Positions 39,827 through 48,118 of a stretch of 64,000 nucleotides of DNA are shown in pieces. The stretch is from Kitasatospora sp. MAA4 (GTDB lineage Bacteria; Actinomycetota; Actinomycetes; Streptomycetales; Streptomycetaceae). Location of the stretch: NCBI RefSeq assembly GCF_029893355.1, contig NZ_JARZAI010000033.1:1-64000 (forward strand). The letters are read 5' to 3'. The position numbers and the translations under genes were made by a program. Numbering within the stretch: the stretch's first letter is position 1; each line of letters begins with the position of its first letter. The notes beneath the pieces are model-generated. The model was not told the DNA's origin and searched no databases. It saw only the letters and a list, made by a program, of their open reading frames with translations.

Positions 39827-42283
39827 TCAGCCCAGTGTGCGCTGCACCGCGGCGGCCACCTCGCGGGCCTGTTCAGGGGCCAGCGGCCGGCCGGCCGGGT
39901 CGGTGAGGTAGAAGGCGTCGACGGCGTCGGCGCCCAGCGTGGAGACGTGCGCGGTGCGGACCCGGACGCCGGCCTCGTCCAGCGCCCGGCCGATCCGGTG
40001 CAGCAGGCCGGGGGCGTCGTGCGCGCGGACCTCCAGGACCGTCGCCGAGGCCGAGGCGCCGCCCGGGGCGACCGCGACCACCGGCGGCGGGGTGGAGATG
40101 CCGCGCCGGCGCGGGGCGGCGGCGTCGCGCTCGGCGAGCCGCCGGGCGACGTCCAGCGAGCCGTCCATGGCCCGGCGCAGGTCGGCCCGCAGCCGGGCTG
40201 CCTCGGGCAGTTCGCCGTACTCGGCGGCGACCGTCCAGGAGAGCAGCAGGACCGGGCCCGCGCCGATCGGGTCGAGTTCGCACAGGTGCAGCGAGCGGAC
40301 GGCCAAGCGGTGCAGGGCCAGCACCCCGGCCACCGTGCCGAGCAGGCCGGGGCGGTCCGGGACGGCGAGGTCCAGCCGCACGCCCATCGGCTCGCCCGCC
40401 TCGGGGTCGTGCGCGGCCTCGGCCCGCAGCGAGAGCGCCGGGCCCTCGGTGCGGGCCGCCTCGATGGCGAGCCGCTCGTGGTCGACGGAGGGGGCGAGGG
40501 CGGGCGGCAGCGCCGGGTCGCCCTCCTTGCCCGCCGGCGGGCAGGAGGGGCCCTTGGTCAGCACCGCGGCCACCCGGTCGACCAGGCCGGCCACCAGCGA
40601 GGCCCGCCAGCTGCTCCAGGCGGCCGGGCCGGTCGCGGTGGCGTCCGCCTCGGTGAGCGCGTGCAGCAGCTCCAGGTGGCGCACCGTGCCCACGGTCTTG
40701 GCGATCAGTTCGACGGTGGCCGGGTCGTCCGGGTCGCGCCGGGTGGCCGTCTCGACCAGCGTCAGGTGGTGGCGGACCAGCATCGCCAGGCTCTCGGTGT
40801 CGTCCTGGTCGAAGCCCATCCGGGAGGCCACGTCGCGGACGATCACCTCGCCCGCCTCGGAGTGGTCGCCGGGCCAGCCCTTGCCCAGGTCGTGCAGCAG
40901 CGCGGCGACCAGCAGCAGGTCCGGACGGGCCACCCGGCGGGTCATCGCGGCCGCGCGCACCGCCGTCTCCACCAGGTGCCGGTCCACCGTCCAGACGTGC
41001 ACGGCGTTGCGCTGCGGACGGCAGCGCACCCGCTCCCAGTCCGGCAGCAGCCGGGTGATCAGCCCCTCGGCCTCCAGCGCCTCCCAGACCGGTACGCCGG
41101 GCTCGCCGGCGCCCAGCAGGGTGATCAGCTGCTCGCGCGCCTCGTCCGGCCAGGGCACCGGCAGCGGCTTGCTCTCGGCGGCCAGCCGGCGGACCGTCGC
41201 GTGGCCGACCACCAGACCGGCCTGCGCCGCCGCGGCGGCCACCCGCAGGACGAGCACCGGGTCGTGCGCGGGACGGGCGCCCAGCGCGAGCACCGCCTCG
41301 CCGTCCTGCTCCACCACGCCCTCGGCCAGCGGCCGGCGCACTACCGCGCCGCGGGCCGCCGCGCCCGCGCCCCGCCCGGAGCCGCCGAACGGGAAGGAGA
41401 ACGGGCGCCGCCCCTTGGTCGAGCGCGCCGCGAGCACCCGGTCGACGGCCCGCCAGGTCACGTCGCCGGCGTAGGAGATGGTCCGGGCCGCCTCGTAGAT
41501 CTGTCGCAGCAGGGTGTCCGCGTCCAGCACGCCGAGGGTGGCGGCGACCTGGTCCTGGTCCTGCAGCGAGAGCCGCTCGGTGGCCCGTCCGGTGGTCAGG
41601 TGCAGCGCGTCGCGGACGTCGGAGAGCCGCTGGACGGCGGCGGCCAGGCCCTCGCGCGGGGCGTCGGCGAGCCAGGAGGCGGCGATCGCGTCCAGCGCCA
41701 CCGCGTCCCGCAGGCCGCCGCGGGCCTCCTTCAGGTCGGGCTCCAGCAGGAACGCCAGCTCGCCGTGCCGCTCGGCCCGGGCGCGCCCGAGTTCGCGCAG
41801 TTCGGGCAGCCGGTCGGCCGCGCCGGCCCGCCAGTCGGCCAGTATCGCGGAGCGCAGTGCGGCGGTCAGCTCGGCGTCCCCGGCGATGTGCCGGGCGTCC
41901 AGCAGGCCGAGCTGGGCCCTGAGGTCGGCCGCGGCCACCGTGCGGGCCTCGGCGAGGCTGCGGACCGAGTGGTCCAGGGCGACCCCGCTGTCCCACACCG
42001 GGTACCAGAGCCGCTCGGCGAGGGCGCCCACCTCGGCGCCGTCGTGCAGCAGCAGGACGTCCAGGTCGCTGCGCGGGGACAGTTCGCCGCGCCCGTAGCC
42101 GCCGACGGCGACCAGGGCGACGTGCGCGGGCGGGTCGGCCTGCTCCAGCAGCGAGCTGAGCCAGCGGTCCGCCAGCTCGGCCAGCGCGATGCGGCGCGCG
42201 GGTCCTGACAGGCCTGGCCGGGCTAGCAGTTCGGCCCGGTCCGCGGGGTGTCCGGCGGGTTCCGTCGAGTCGGTGGGGGTCAC
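39827..42283 (-). CDS. glnD: [Protein-PII] nucleotidyltransferase/removing enzyme GlnD
   Basis: An 818-aa four-domain nitrogen sensor: nucleotidyltransferase (GGYGRGELSPRSDLD near residue 71), a GlnD domain, an HD hydrolase domain (ALLHDLGKGWPGDHS, about 480) and two ACT domains at the C-terminus for glutamine sensing. In Streptomyces GlnD adenylylates GlnK rather than uridylylating it. GTG 42283 is chosen for GGAGAG with 7-nt spacing. It is last in the amtB-glnB-glnD run after a 107-bp gap with a hairpin. Confidence 0.95.
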   Translation of the reverse strand: MTPTDSTEPAGHPADRAELLARPGLSGPARRIALAELADRWLSSLLEQADPPAHVALVAVGGYGRGELSPRSDLDVLLLHDGAEVGALAERLWYPVWDSGVALDHSVRSLAEARTVAAADLRAQLGLLDARHIAGDAELTAALRSAILADWRAGAADRLPELRELGRARAERHGELAFLLEPDLKEARGGLRDAVALDAIAASWLADAPREGLAAAVQRLSDVRDALHLTTGRATERLSLQDQDQVAATLGVLDADTLLRQIYEAARTISYAGDVTWRAVDRVLAARSTKGRRPFSFPFGGSGRGAGAAARGAVVRRPLAEGVVEQDGEAVLALGARPAHDPVLVLRVAAAAAQAGLVVGHATVRRLAAESKPLPVPWPDEAREQLITLLGAGEPGVPVWEALEAEGLITRLLPDWERVRCRPQRNAVHVWTVDRHLVETAVRAAAMTRRVARPDLLLVAALLHDLGKGWPGDHSEAGEVIVRDVASRMGFDQDDTESLAMLVRHHLTLVETATRRDPDDPATVELIAKTVGTVRHLELLHALTEADATATGPAAWSSWRASLVAGLVDRVAAVLTKGPSCPPAGKEGDPALPPALAPSVDHERLAIEAARTEGPALSLRAEAAHDPEAGEPMGVRLDLAVPDRPGLLGTVAGVLALHRLAVRSLHLCELDPIGAGPVLLLSWTVAAEYGELPEAARLRADLRRAMDGSLDVARRLAERDAAAPRRRGISTPPPVVAVAPGGASASATVLEVRAHDAPGLLHRIGRALDEAGVRVRTAHVSTLGADAVDAFYLTDPAGRPLAPEQAREVAAAVQRTLG

Positions 42284-42340
42284 TGCGGGCTCTCCGTCCG
42301 TCGTACGGGCGGCATGGCGGGCCGCCGGAGAATGCCGTCG

Positions 42341-42377
42341 GCGGACCTGCGGATTCACCGGGAATCCGCAGGTCCGC
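42341..42377. terminator. hairpin between glnB and glnD
   Basis: A perfect 16-bp stem (42341-42356 with 42362-42377) and a 5-nt loop. The T-rich flank (TTTCTTTC) is on the + strand side, so on the minus strand it has no U-tract. It may limit read-through into glnD or stabilise amtB-glnB mRNA. Confidence 0.65.
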
Positions 42378-42390
42378 TTTCTTTCGGGGA

Positions 42391-42729
42391 CTAGAGCGCG
42401 TCGGGCCCGCGCTCGCCGGTGCGCACTCGGACGACGGAGTCGACCGGGACGACCCAGACCTTGCCGTCGCCGATCTTGCCGGTCCGGGCGGCCTTCACCA
42501 GGACGTCCAGCAGCTCGTCGGCGTCGGCGTCCTCGACCAGGACCTCTATCCGGATCTTGGGGACCAGGTCGACGGTGTACTCGGCGCCCCGGTAGACCTC
42601 GGTGTGTCCGCGCTGACGGCCGTAGCCGCTGGCCTCGGTGACGGTCAGTCCGTCCACCCCGAAGGCCTGCAGGGCCTCCTTGACCGCATCCAGGCGGTAG
42701 GGCTTGATCACGGCGGTGATGAGCTTCAT
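42391..42729 (-). CDS. glnB: nitrogen regulatory protein PII (GlnB/GlnK)
   Basis: A 112-aa trimeric PII protein of exact family length. The T-loop reads YGRQRGHTEVYRGAEYTVD with Tyr51, the residue adenylylated in actinobacteria. The C-terminal signature VWVVPVDSVVRVRTGERG is intact. Its ATG overlaps the amtB stop by one base. It presumably gates AmtB. Confidence 0.97.
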   Translation of the reverse strand: MKLITAVIKPYRLDAVKEALQAFGVDGLTVTEASGYGRQRGHTEVYRGAEYTVDLVPKIRIEVLVEDADADELLDVLVKAARTGKIGDGKVWVVPVDSVVRVRTGERGPDAL

Positions 42730-44063
42730 CAGGCGTCGACCTCGGTCTTCGTGGCGGTGGTGGAACCGGCGGGGGCCGGGGCGTGGCTCGACAGGGCGCG
42801 GCTGAGGCTGGCGCCGACCGTGCTGAAGTCGTACGCCGACTCGGCGTGTTCGACCTGGTCGATGCCGGCCACCTCGACGTCCTCGCTGACCCGGAAGCCG
42901 ATGGTCTTCTGGATCGCCTGGCCGAGCAACCAGGAGATCACGAAGGAGTAGACCGCGACCACGGCCACGCCCATCGCCTGCTTGCCGAGTTGGCCGATGC
43001 CGCCGCCGTAGAACAGGCCGCGCGCGGTCTGGCCGACGTGGCCGGTGGCGAAGAAGCCGATCAGCAGCGAGCCGATCGCACCGCCGACCGCGTGCACGCC
43101 CACCACGTCGAGCGAGTCGTCGAAGCCGAGGCGGTACTTGAGGCTGATCGCCGCGGCGCAGATCGCACCGGCGATCAGGCCGATGGCCACCGCGCCGAGC
43201 ATGCTGACCGAGCCGCAGGCCGGGGTGATGGCGACCAGGCCGGCCACCGCGCCGGAGGCCGCGCCCAGCGAGGTGAAGGCGCCGTGCTTGATCCGCTCGA
43301 AGGCGAGCCAGCCGAGCATCGCGGCGCCGGTGGCGATCTGGGTGTTCATGAAGGCCATGCCGGCCAGGCCGTTGGCGGCCAGCGCCGAGCCGGCGTTGAA
43401 GCCGAACCAGCCGAACCAGAGCAGCCCGGAGCCGAGCATCACCAGCGGGAGGCTGTGCGGGCGCATCGGGTCCTTCTTGAAGCCGACCCGCTTGCCGAGC
43501 ACCAGGCACAGGGCAAGGCCCGCCATACCGGCGTTGATGTGCACGGCGGTTCCGCCGGCGAAGTCGATCACGCCGTTGCGGTCGCCGAGCCAGCCGCCGT
43601 GGCCGTTGTCGAAGAAGAACACCCAGTGCGCGACCGGGAAGTAGACGATGGTCACCCAGAGCGCCACGAACAGGCCCCAGGCGGCGAACTTCGCGCGGTC
43701 CGCGATCGCGCCGCTGATCAGCGCCGGGGTGATCACCGCGAACATCAGCTGGAAGGCGGAGAAGGCGGTGACCGGAATGCTTCCGGCCAGATCGTTCATG
43801 CCGATCCCGCGCATCCCGACGTGGTCCAGGTTGCCGATCAGGCCGTGGAAGGCGTCGGTGCCGAAGCTCAGGCTGTACCCGTAGAGGACCCAGAGTACGG
43901 TCACGATGCCGAGCGCGATGAAGCTCATGACCAGCATGTTGAGGACACTCTTGACCCTGACCATGCCGCCGTAGAAGAAGGCCAGACCCGGGGTCATCAA
44001 CATGACCAGGGCCGCACTGATGAGCACAAAGGCGGTATCGCCTGCGCTGAAGCCGTCCGGCAT
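42729..44063 (-). CDS. amtB: ammonium transporter AmtB
   Basis: A 444-aa channel with about eleven membrane helices. Signature segments are LVMLMTPGLAFFYGGMVR, DFAGGTAVHINAG and the twin-histidine region near GVHAVGGA. The ATG follows GAGGAG with 6 nt. It is first of amtB-glnB-glnD and carries a GlnR-type box about 96-133 nt upstream, so induction under nitrogen limitation is expected. Confidence 0.97.
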   Translation of the reverse strand: MPDGFSAGDTAFVLISAALVMLMTPGLAFFYGGMVRVKSVLNMLVMSFIALGIVTVLWVLYGYSLSFGTDAFHGLIGNLDHVGMRGIGMNDLAGSIPVTAFSAFQLMFAVITPALISGAIADRAKFAAWGLFVALWVTIVYFPVAHWVFFFDNGHGGWLGDRNGVIDFAGGTAVHINAGMAGLALCLVLGKRVGFKKDPMRPHSLPLVMLGSGLLWFGWFGFNAGSALAANGLAGMAFMNTQIATGAAMLGWLAFERIKHGAFTSLGAASGAVAGLVAITPACGSVSMLGAVAIGLIAGAICAAAISLKYRLGFDDSLDVVGVHAVGGAIGSLLIGFFATGHVGQTARGLFYGGGIGQLGKQAMGVAVVAVYSFVISWLLGQAIQKTIGFRVSEDVEVAGIDQVEHAESAYDFSTVGASLSRALSSHAPAPAGSTTATKTEVDA

Positions 44064-44158
44064 CGGCGTCTCCTCGTGAATGAAGGCCGCTCCACGCCCG
44101 GGATCCCTGTCCCGTGCCACCCGGGGTGTCGGCGATGAGAGGAGAGTGCCGAAGGCGG

Positions 44159-44196
44159 GTTTCGGCCAGTGCGGCTCGGTGTTTCGCAGCCGTGAC
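44159..44196 (-). promoter_or_regulatory. GlnR box upstream of amtB
   Basis: Read on the minus strand the site is GTCAC-n6-GAAAC-n6-CCGCA-n6-GAAAC, with all spacers exactly six. The consensus is gTnAC-n6-GaAAC repeated after n6. Three of four half-sites match and the third is degenerate. Confidence 0.85.
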
Positions 44197-44298
44197 GCTG
44201 ACGACGCAGACGTTACGAGTGCGTGAACTTCGGCCGTGCCATGACAGCCGGTGAGGTACCGTGCCGCACCGTCGACCGGAACCCGCCGGTCCGGGGGC

Positions 44299-45756
44299 TC
44301 AGACCGCCTCGAACTCCGGGATCTGGTCGACCACCAGCTCCGCCAGCCGGTTGACCGCGGGGACGCTGCGGAAGTCGGCGGTGGCCGCCGCGGAGGTCTT
44401 GCGGACCCGGGTGTTCAGCCGCTCCGAGCGCACCTTGCCCGCGATCTCCACAGCCTCCTCGGCGATCAGCGCGGCCTGCTCCGGCTCGCCCTGGAGCAGG
44501 TGGACGCTGGCCATCCCGACCAGGTTGAAGGCGTAGCTGCGGGTGTGGTTCTCCATGTCGGCGCGGAACAGGTCGACGGCGGTGGCCATCACCGGGGCGG
44601 CCATCGAGGCGTACCGCGGGCTGCGGCTGGAGTGGTAGGCGAGGTCCCGGAAGGAGTGCGCGTTCTCCGCGTAGAGCTCGGCCTTGGAGAAGAACCGCAG
44701 CCAGTCCGGGTCGTTGTCGATCGGCCCGCAGTCGGTGAAGGTGTCCTCGGCCAGCCGGACCGCCCGGGCGCAGCGGTTGACCTCACCGGTGTTGGAGTAC
44801 GCGCGCGCCTCCATCGCGTAGAGCAGCGCCTGCTGGCGCGGCGTGGCGGTGTCCCGACTGCCGTACTGGGCCAGGTGGATCAGTTCCAGCGCGTCGTCAC
44901 CGCGGTTGAGGTGGATCATCTGGCGGCTCATGTCGGTGAGGATCAGCGCGCCGAACGGGCGGTCGCCGGCCTCCTTGGCGGCGTGCAGCGCCAGCACGTA
45001 GTACTTCTGGGCACTGGGGTGCATGCCGACGTCGTAGGACATCCAGCCGGCCAGGTGGGCGAGTTCGGCGGTGAGCCGGAACAGCCGCTGGGTGATGTGC
45101 GGCGGGTAGGTCTCCTGCAACAGGTCGGTGATCTCGTGGAGTTGGCCGACGACTGCCTTGCGGCGCAGCCCGCCGCCGTTCTGCGCGTCCCACTGGCGGA
45201 ACATCACGGTGGTCTGCTCCAGGAGTTGGAGCTCGGGTTCGGAGAGCCGGCCGGTGAACGGCTCCCCGCCGTTGGCGGCGGCCAGGATCGGCGTCGGGCT
45301 GCCGCTGGGACCGGGGGTGAGCCAGCGCTGCATCGGCTCGATCAGCGCTGCGCCGGCCGTCAGGGCGAGTGAAGTCCCCAGGAAGCCGCGCCGGTTGAGC
45401 ATCAGGTCGCTGCGCGAGTACTCGCTGATCAACTGGACGGTCTGCGGCCCGCTCCACGGCAGGTCGACCCCGCCGCCGGCCACCGTGGAGACCGGGATCG
45501 CGGCGCGCAGGCCCAGATCCTCGACGTCCACCACCGTGCCGAAGCGCTCGGAGAAGAGATCCGACATGATCTTCGGGATCGGCTCGCGCGGCTGCTCGCC
45601 GTCCAGCCAGCGGCGCACCCGCGAGGTGTCCGTGCTGACGTGGTGCGCGCCGAGCTGCCGTGCCTTGCGGTTGACCTGCCTGGCAAGCTCGCCCTTGGAC
45701 CACCCACTGCGCGCGAACCACGCCGTCAGCTTCTCGTTAGGCTGTTTGTCTGCCAT
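44299..45756 (-). CDS. nsdA: negative regulator of differentiation NsdA
   Basis: A 485-aa protein with an N-terminal helix-turn-helix-like region (WSKGELARQVNRKARQLG, RVRRWLDGEQPREP) and a long helical TPR-like body. In S. coelicolor NsdA (SCO5582, beside the amt genes) represses sporulation and antibiotic production. The context and sequence type agree. ATG 45756 is chosen; a start 20 codons upstream lacks a ribosome site. About 236 bp separate it from amtB. Confidence 0.9.
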   Translation of the reverse strand: MADKQPNEKLTAWFARSGWSKGELARQVNRKARQLGAHHVSTDTSRVRRWLDGEQPREPIPKIMSDLFSERFGTVVDVEDLGLRAAIPVSTVAGGGVDLPWSGPQTVQLISEYSRSDLMLNRRGFLGTSLALTAGAALIEPMQRWLTPGPSGSPTPILAAANGGEPFTGRLSEPELQLLEQTTVMFRQWDAQNGGGLRRKAVVGQLHEITDLLQETYPPHITQRLFRLTAELAHLAGWMSYDVGMHPSAQKYYVLALHAAKEAGDRPFGALILTDMSRQMIHLNRGDDALELIHLAQYGSRDTATPRQQALLYAMEARAYSNTGEVNRCARAVRLAEDTFTDCGPIDNDPDWLRFFSKAELYAENAHSFRDLAYHSSRSPRYASMAAPVMATAVDLFRADMENHTRSYAFNLVGMASVHLLQGEPEQAALIAEEAVEIAGKVRSERLNTRVRKTSAAATADFRSVPAVNRLAELVVDQIPEFEAV

Positions 45757-46112
45757 CCGGAGCCACCCCAGTCCCGACCGGCCCCCGCAGGGGTCATCAC
45801 TTGTTTCGCCGCGCACCCGCCGCTGTGGTTCGCTTGCCGAACGTAACGCCGTTTGCGCCGTCCGGGGGATGGTTCATCGGGAAACGCCACCATTCGCCAC
45901 CCCCGCGAGTGAACCGCGCAGGACGCCCGCACGCTTCACTGGAAGCCGGCCGGACCGGTGTTCGGCCCCTGGAGTAGGACCGGACGGCAAGCGATATTGG
46001 CAGCGCGTTCCCGCCACCGCGCGCCGCCCGCACACATCGCACTCCGGACGCGAGAATTGACGGAACGTCACAGTCCCGTAACCGCCGGCAATCGAAACCT
46101 GTTGGGGGAGGC

Positions 46113-46805
46113 ATGGACAACCTGTTCGGCGATCTACGGTTCGGCTCGCGCCGCCGTACCCGCGCCACCGTGTGCCAGGCGGCCGCGGAGTACGCCGGGC
46201 ACTGGGGCTGGACGGTGGCCCTCGGCGCCGCCCCCCGCTCCGCCTGCGCGGCCCGCTGCGCCTGCGCCCGCCCGCACTGCGCGGCGCCCGGCCTCCACCA
46301 GACCCGCGGGGCCGCCCCCCGCGAACTGCCGCCCGGTGCGGCCCCGCACGAGGTCAGAGCACTCTGGGGCGCCGACGCCGAGGCCACCGTGCTGCTGCCG
46401 ACCGGCCGCGCCTTCGACGTCCTGGACGTCCCCGAGCCGGCCGGCCTGCGGGCGCTGGTCCGGCTGGAGCGGATGGGCACCCAGGTCGGCCCGGTGCTCG
46501 CGGCACCGACCGGCCGACTGCTCTTCTTCGTCGCCCGCGGCACCGCCCCGCTGCTGCCCGACCTGCTCTACCGGATGGGCTGGGACGACGCCGCCCTCGA
46601 CCTGGTCTGCCACGGCGAGGGCGGCTACGTCGCCGCGCCGCCGACCGTGCTCGGCACGCTCGGCCCGGTGCGCTGGCTGCGCCGCCCGTGCCGGGAGAGC
46701 GCCACCCGCCCGCCGGAGGCCCGGCTGCTGCTCGGCACGCTCGCCTACGCCTGCCACCGCGGCCGCGAGCGGGTGGCGGCCGAGCCGGCCTGGCTCGCCT
46801 CGTAG
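46113..46805 (+). CDS. bifunctional DNA primase/polymerase-like protein
   Basis: A 230-aa protein resembling the N-terminal Prim-Pol domain of actinobacterial primase/polymerases, with a cysteine-rich segment (CAARCACARPHCA) after TVALGAAPRSA. The core motifs VLLPTGRAFDVLDVP, GPVLAAP, FFVARGTAP match the smaller protein at 2,096-2,557. No helicase or full polymerase region follows, so it is probably not a replicase. A G-rich GGGGGAGG stretch ends one base before the ATG. It is convergent with ftsY. Role unknown. Confidence 0.85.
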   Translation: MDNLFGDLRFGSRRRTRATVCQAAAEYAGHWGWTVALGAAPRSACAARCACARPHCAAPGLHQTRGAAPRELPPGAAPHEVRALWGADAEATVLLPTGRAFDVLDVPEPAGLRALVRLERMGTQVGPVLAAPTGRLLFFVARGTAPLLPDLLYRMGWDDAALDLVCHGEGGYVAAPPTVLGTLGPVRWLRRPCRESATRPPEARLLLGTLAYACHRGRERVAAEPAWLAS

Positions 46806-46807
46806 CG

Positions 46808-46838
46808 AAGGGTCGCCCCCCGATGGGAGGCGACCCTT
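46808..46838. terminator. bidirectional terminator between the primase-like gene and ftsY
   Basis: A stem of 13 bp with one G-U (46808-46820 with 46825-46838, loop about CGAT) placed between the two convergent genes. TTTCG follows on the + side. Confidence 0.8.
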
Positions 46839-46856
46839 TCGTGAGCAGTCGGTGTG

Positions 46857-48071
46857 TCAGTCGCCGATCAGCGCGTCCACGAACGCGGCCGGCTCGAACG
46901 GCGCCAGGTCGTCCGCGCCCTCGCCGAGGCCGATCAGCTTGACCGGGACGCCCAGCTCGCGCTGGACCGCGACCACGATGCCGCCCTTGGCCGTGCCGTC
47001 CAGCTTGGTCAGCACGATGCCGGTGATGTCCACCACCTCGGCGAACACCCGGGCCTGCACCAGGCCGTTCTGGCCGGTGGTGGCGTCCAGCACCAGCAGC
47101 ACCTCGTCCACCGGGCCGTGCTTCTCGACGACCCGCTTGACCTTGCCCAGCTCGTCCATCAGGCCGGTCTTGGTGTGCAGGCGGCCCGCCGTGTCGATCA
47201 GGACGGTGTCGGCGCCCTCGGCGATGCCCTCCTTGACGGCGTCGAACGCGACCGAGGCCGGGTCGCCGCCCTCGGGTCCGCGCACGGTGCGCGCGCCGAC
47301 CCGCTCGCCCCAGGTCTGCAGCTGGTCGGCAGCGGCGGCGCGGAAGGTGTCGGCCGCGCCGAGCACCACCGTGCGGCCGTCGGCCACCAGGACCCGGCCG
47401 AGCTTGCCCGAGGTGGTGGTCTTGCCGACGCCGTTGACGCCGACCACCAGCAGGACGGCCGGGCGGCCGTCCTCGTGCTTGGCGGTCTTCAGCGAGCGGT
47501 CCGCCTCGGTGCCGATCAGCGCGACCAGCTCCTCGTGCAGCAGGGCGCGCAGCTCGGCCGGGGTGCGGGTGCCGAGCACCTTGACCCGGGTGCGCAGCCG
47601 CTCGACCAGCTCCTGGGTGGGCGCCACGCCGACGTCCGCGACGAGCAGGGTCTCCTCGATCTCCTCCCAGGTGTCCTCGTCCAGACGCTCGCGGGAGAGC
47701 AGCGTGAGCAGGCCCTTGCCCAGCGAGTTCTGCGAGCGGGAGAGACGCGAGCGCAGCCGGACCAGCCGGCCGGCGGTGGGCTCCGGGACCTCCAGCGCCG
47801 GGACCTGGACAGCCTCCTCGACGGTCGCCTCGGCGACCTCCGCAGCCTCGACGGTCTCGGGGAGCTGGACCTCCTCGACGGTCTGGACCGGTTCCGCGCG
47901 GGGCGGAGCGGCCTCCTCGCCGATCTGGGGCTCGCTCGGGGTCGGCGGCGCGAGGGTCGCGGACGCCGACTTCGGGGGAAGTTCCTTACGTCGTCTGCCG
48001 CTGACGACGAGGCCTGCGACCGCTCCGATGGCGATCACGGCGATGACTACGGCAAGGATCACGTATTCCAT
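46857..48071 (-). CDS. ftsY: signal recognition particle receptor FtsY
   Basis: A 404-aa SRP receptor GTPase. An N-terminal membrane segment (VILAVVIAVIAIGAVAGLVV) and an acidic linker precede the NG domain: GVNGVGKTTT (about 210), DTAGRLHTK, LTKLDGTAKGG. It docks the Ffh-ribosome complex at the membrane. It lies 47 bp after smc on the same strand. Confidence 0.96.
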   Translation of the reverse strand: MEYVILAVVIAVIAIGAVAGLVVSGRRRKELPPKSASATLAPPTPSEPQIGEEAAPPRAEPVQTVEEVQLPETVEAAEVAEATVEEAVQVPALEVPEPTAGRLVRLRSRLSRSQNSLGKGLLTLLSRERLDEDTWEEIEETLLVADVGVAPTQELVERLRTRVKVLGTRTPAELRALLHEELVALIGTEADRSLKTAKHEDGRPAVLLVVGVNGVGKTTTSGKLGRVLVADGRTVVLGAADTFRAAAADQLQTWGERVGARTVRGPEGGDPASVAFDAVKEGIAEGADTVLIDTAGRLHTKTGLMDELGKVKRVVEKHGPVDEVLLVLDATTGQNGLVQARVFAEVVDITGIVLTKLDGTAKGGIVVAVQRELGVPVKLIGLGEGADDLAPFEPAAFVDALIGD

Positions 48072-48118
48072 ATCGAGACCAGTATCCGTGACGCGCAGCC
48101 GCAGCAGGAGTAACGGCC

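Noticed and set aside
44212..44227. Second GlnR-like half-site (GTTAC-n6-GTGAA)
   Set aside because: The second half does not fit GAAAC and no paired site follows at the right spacing.
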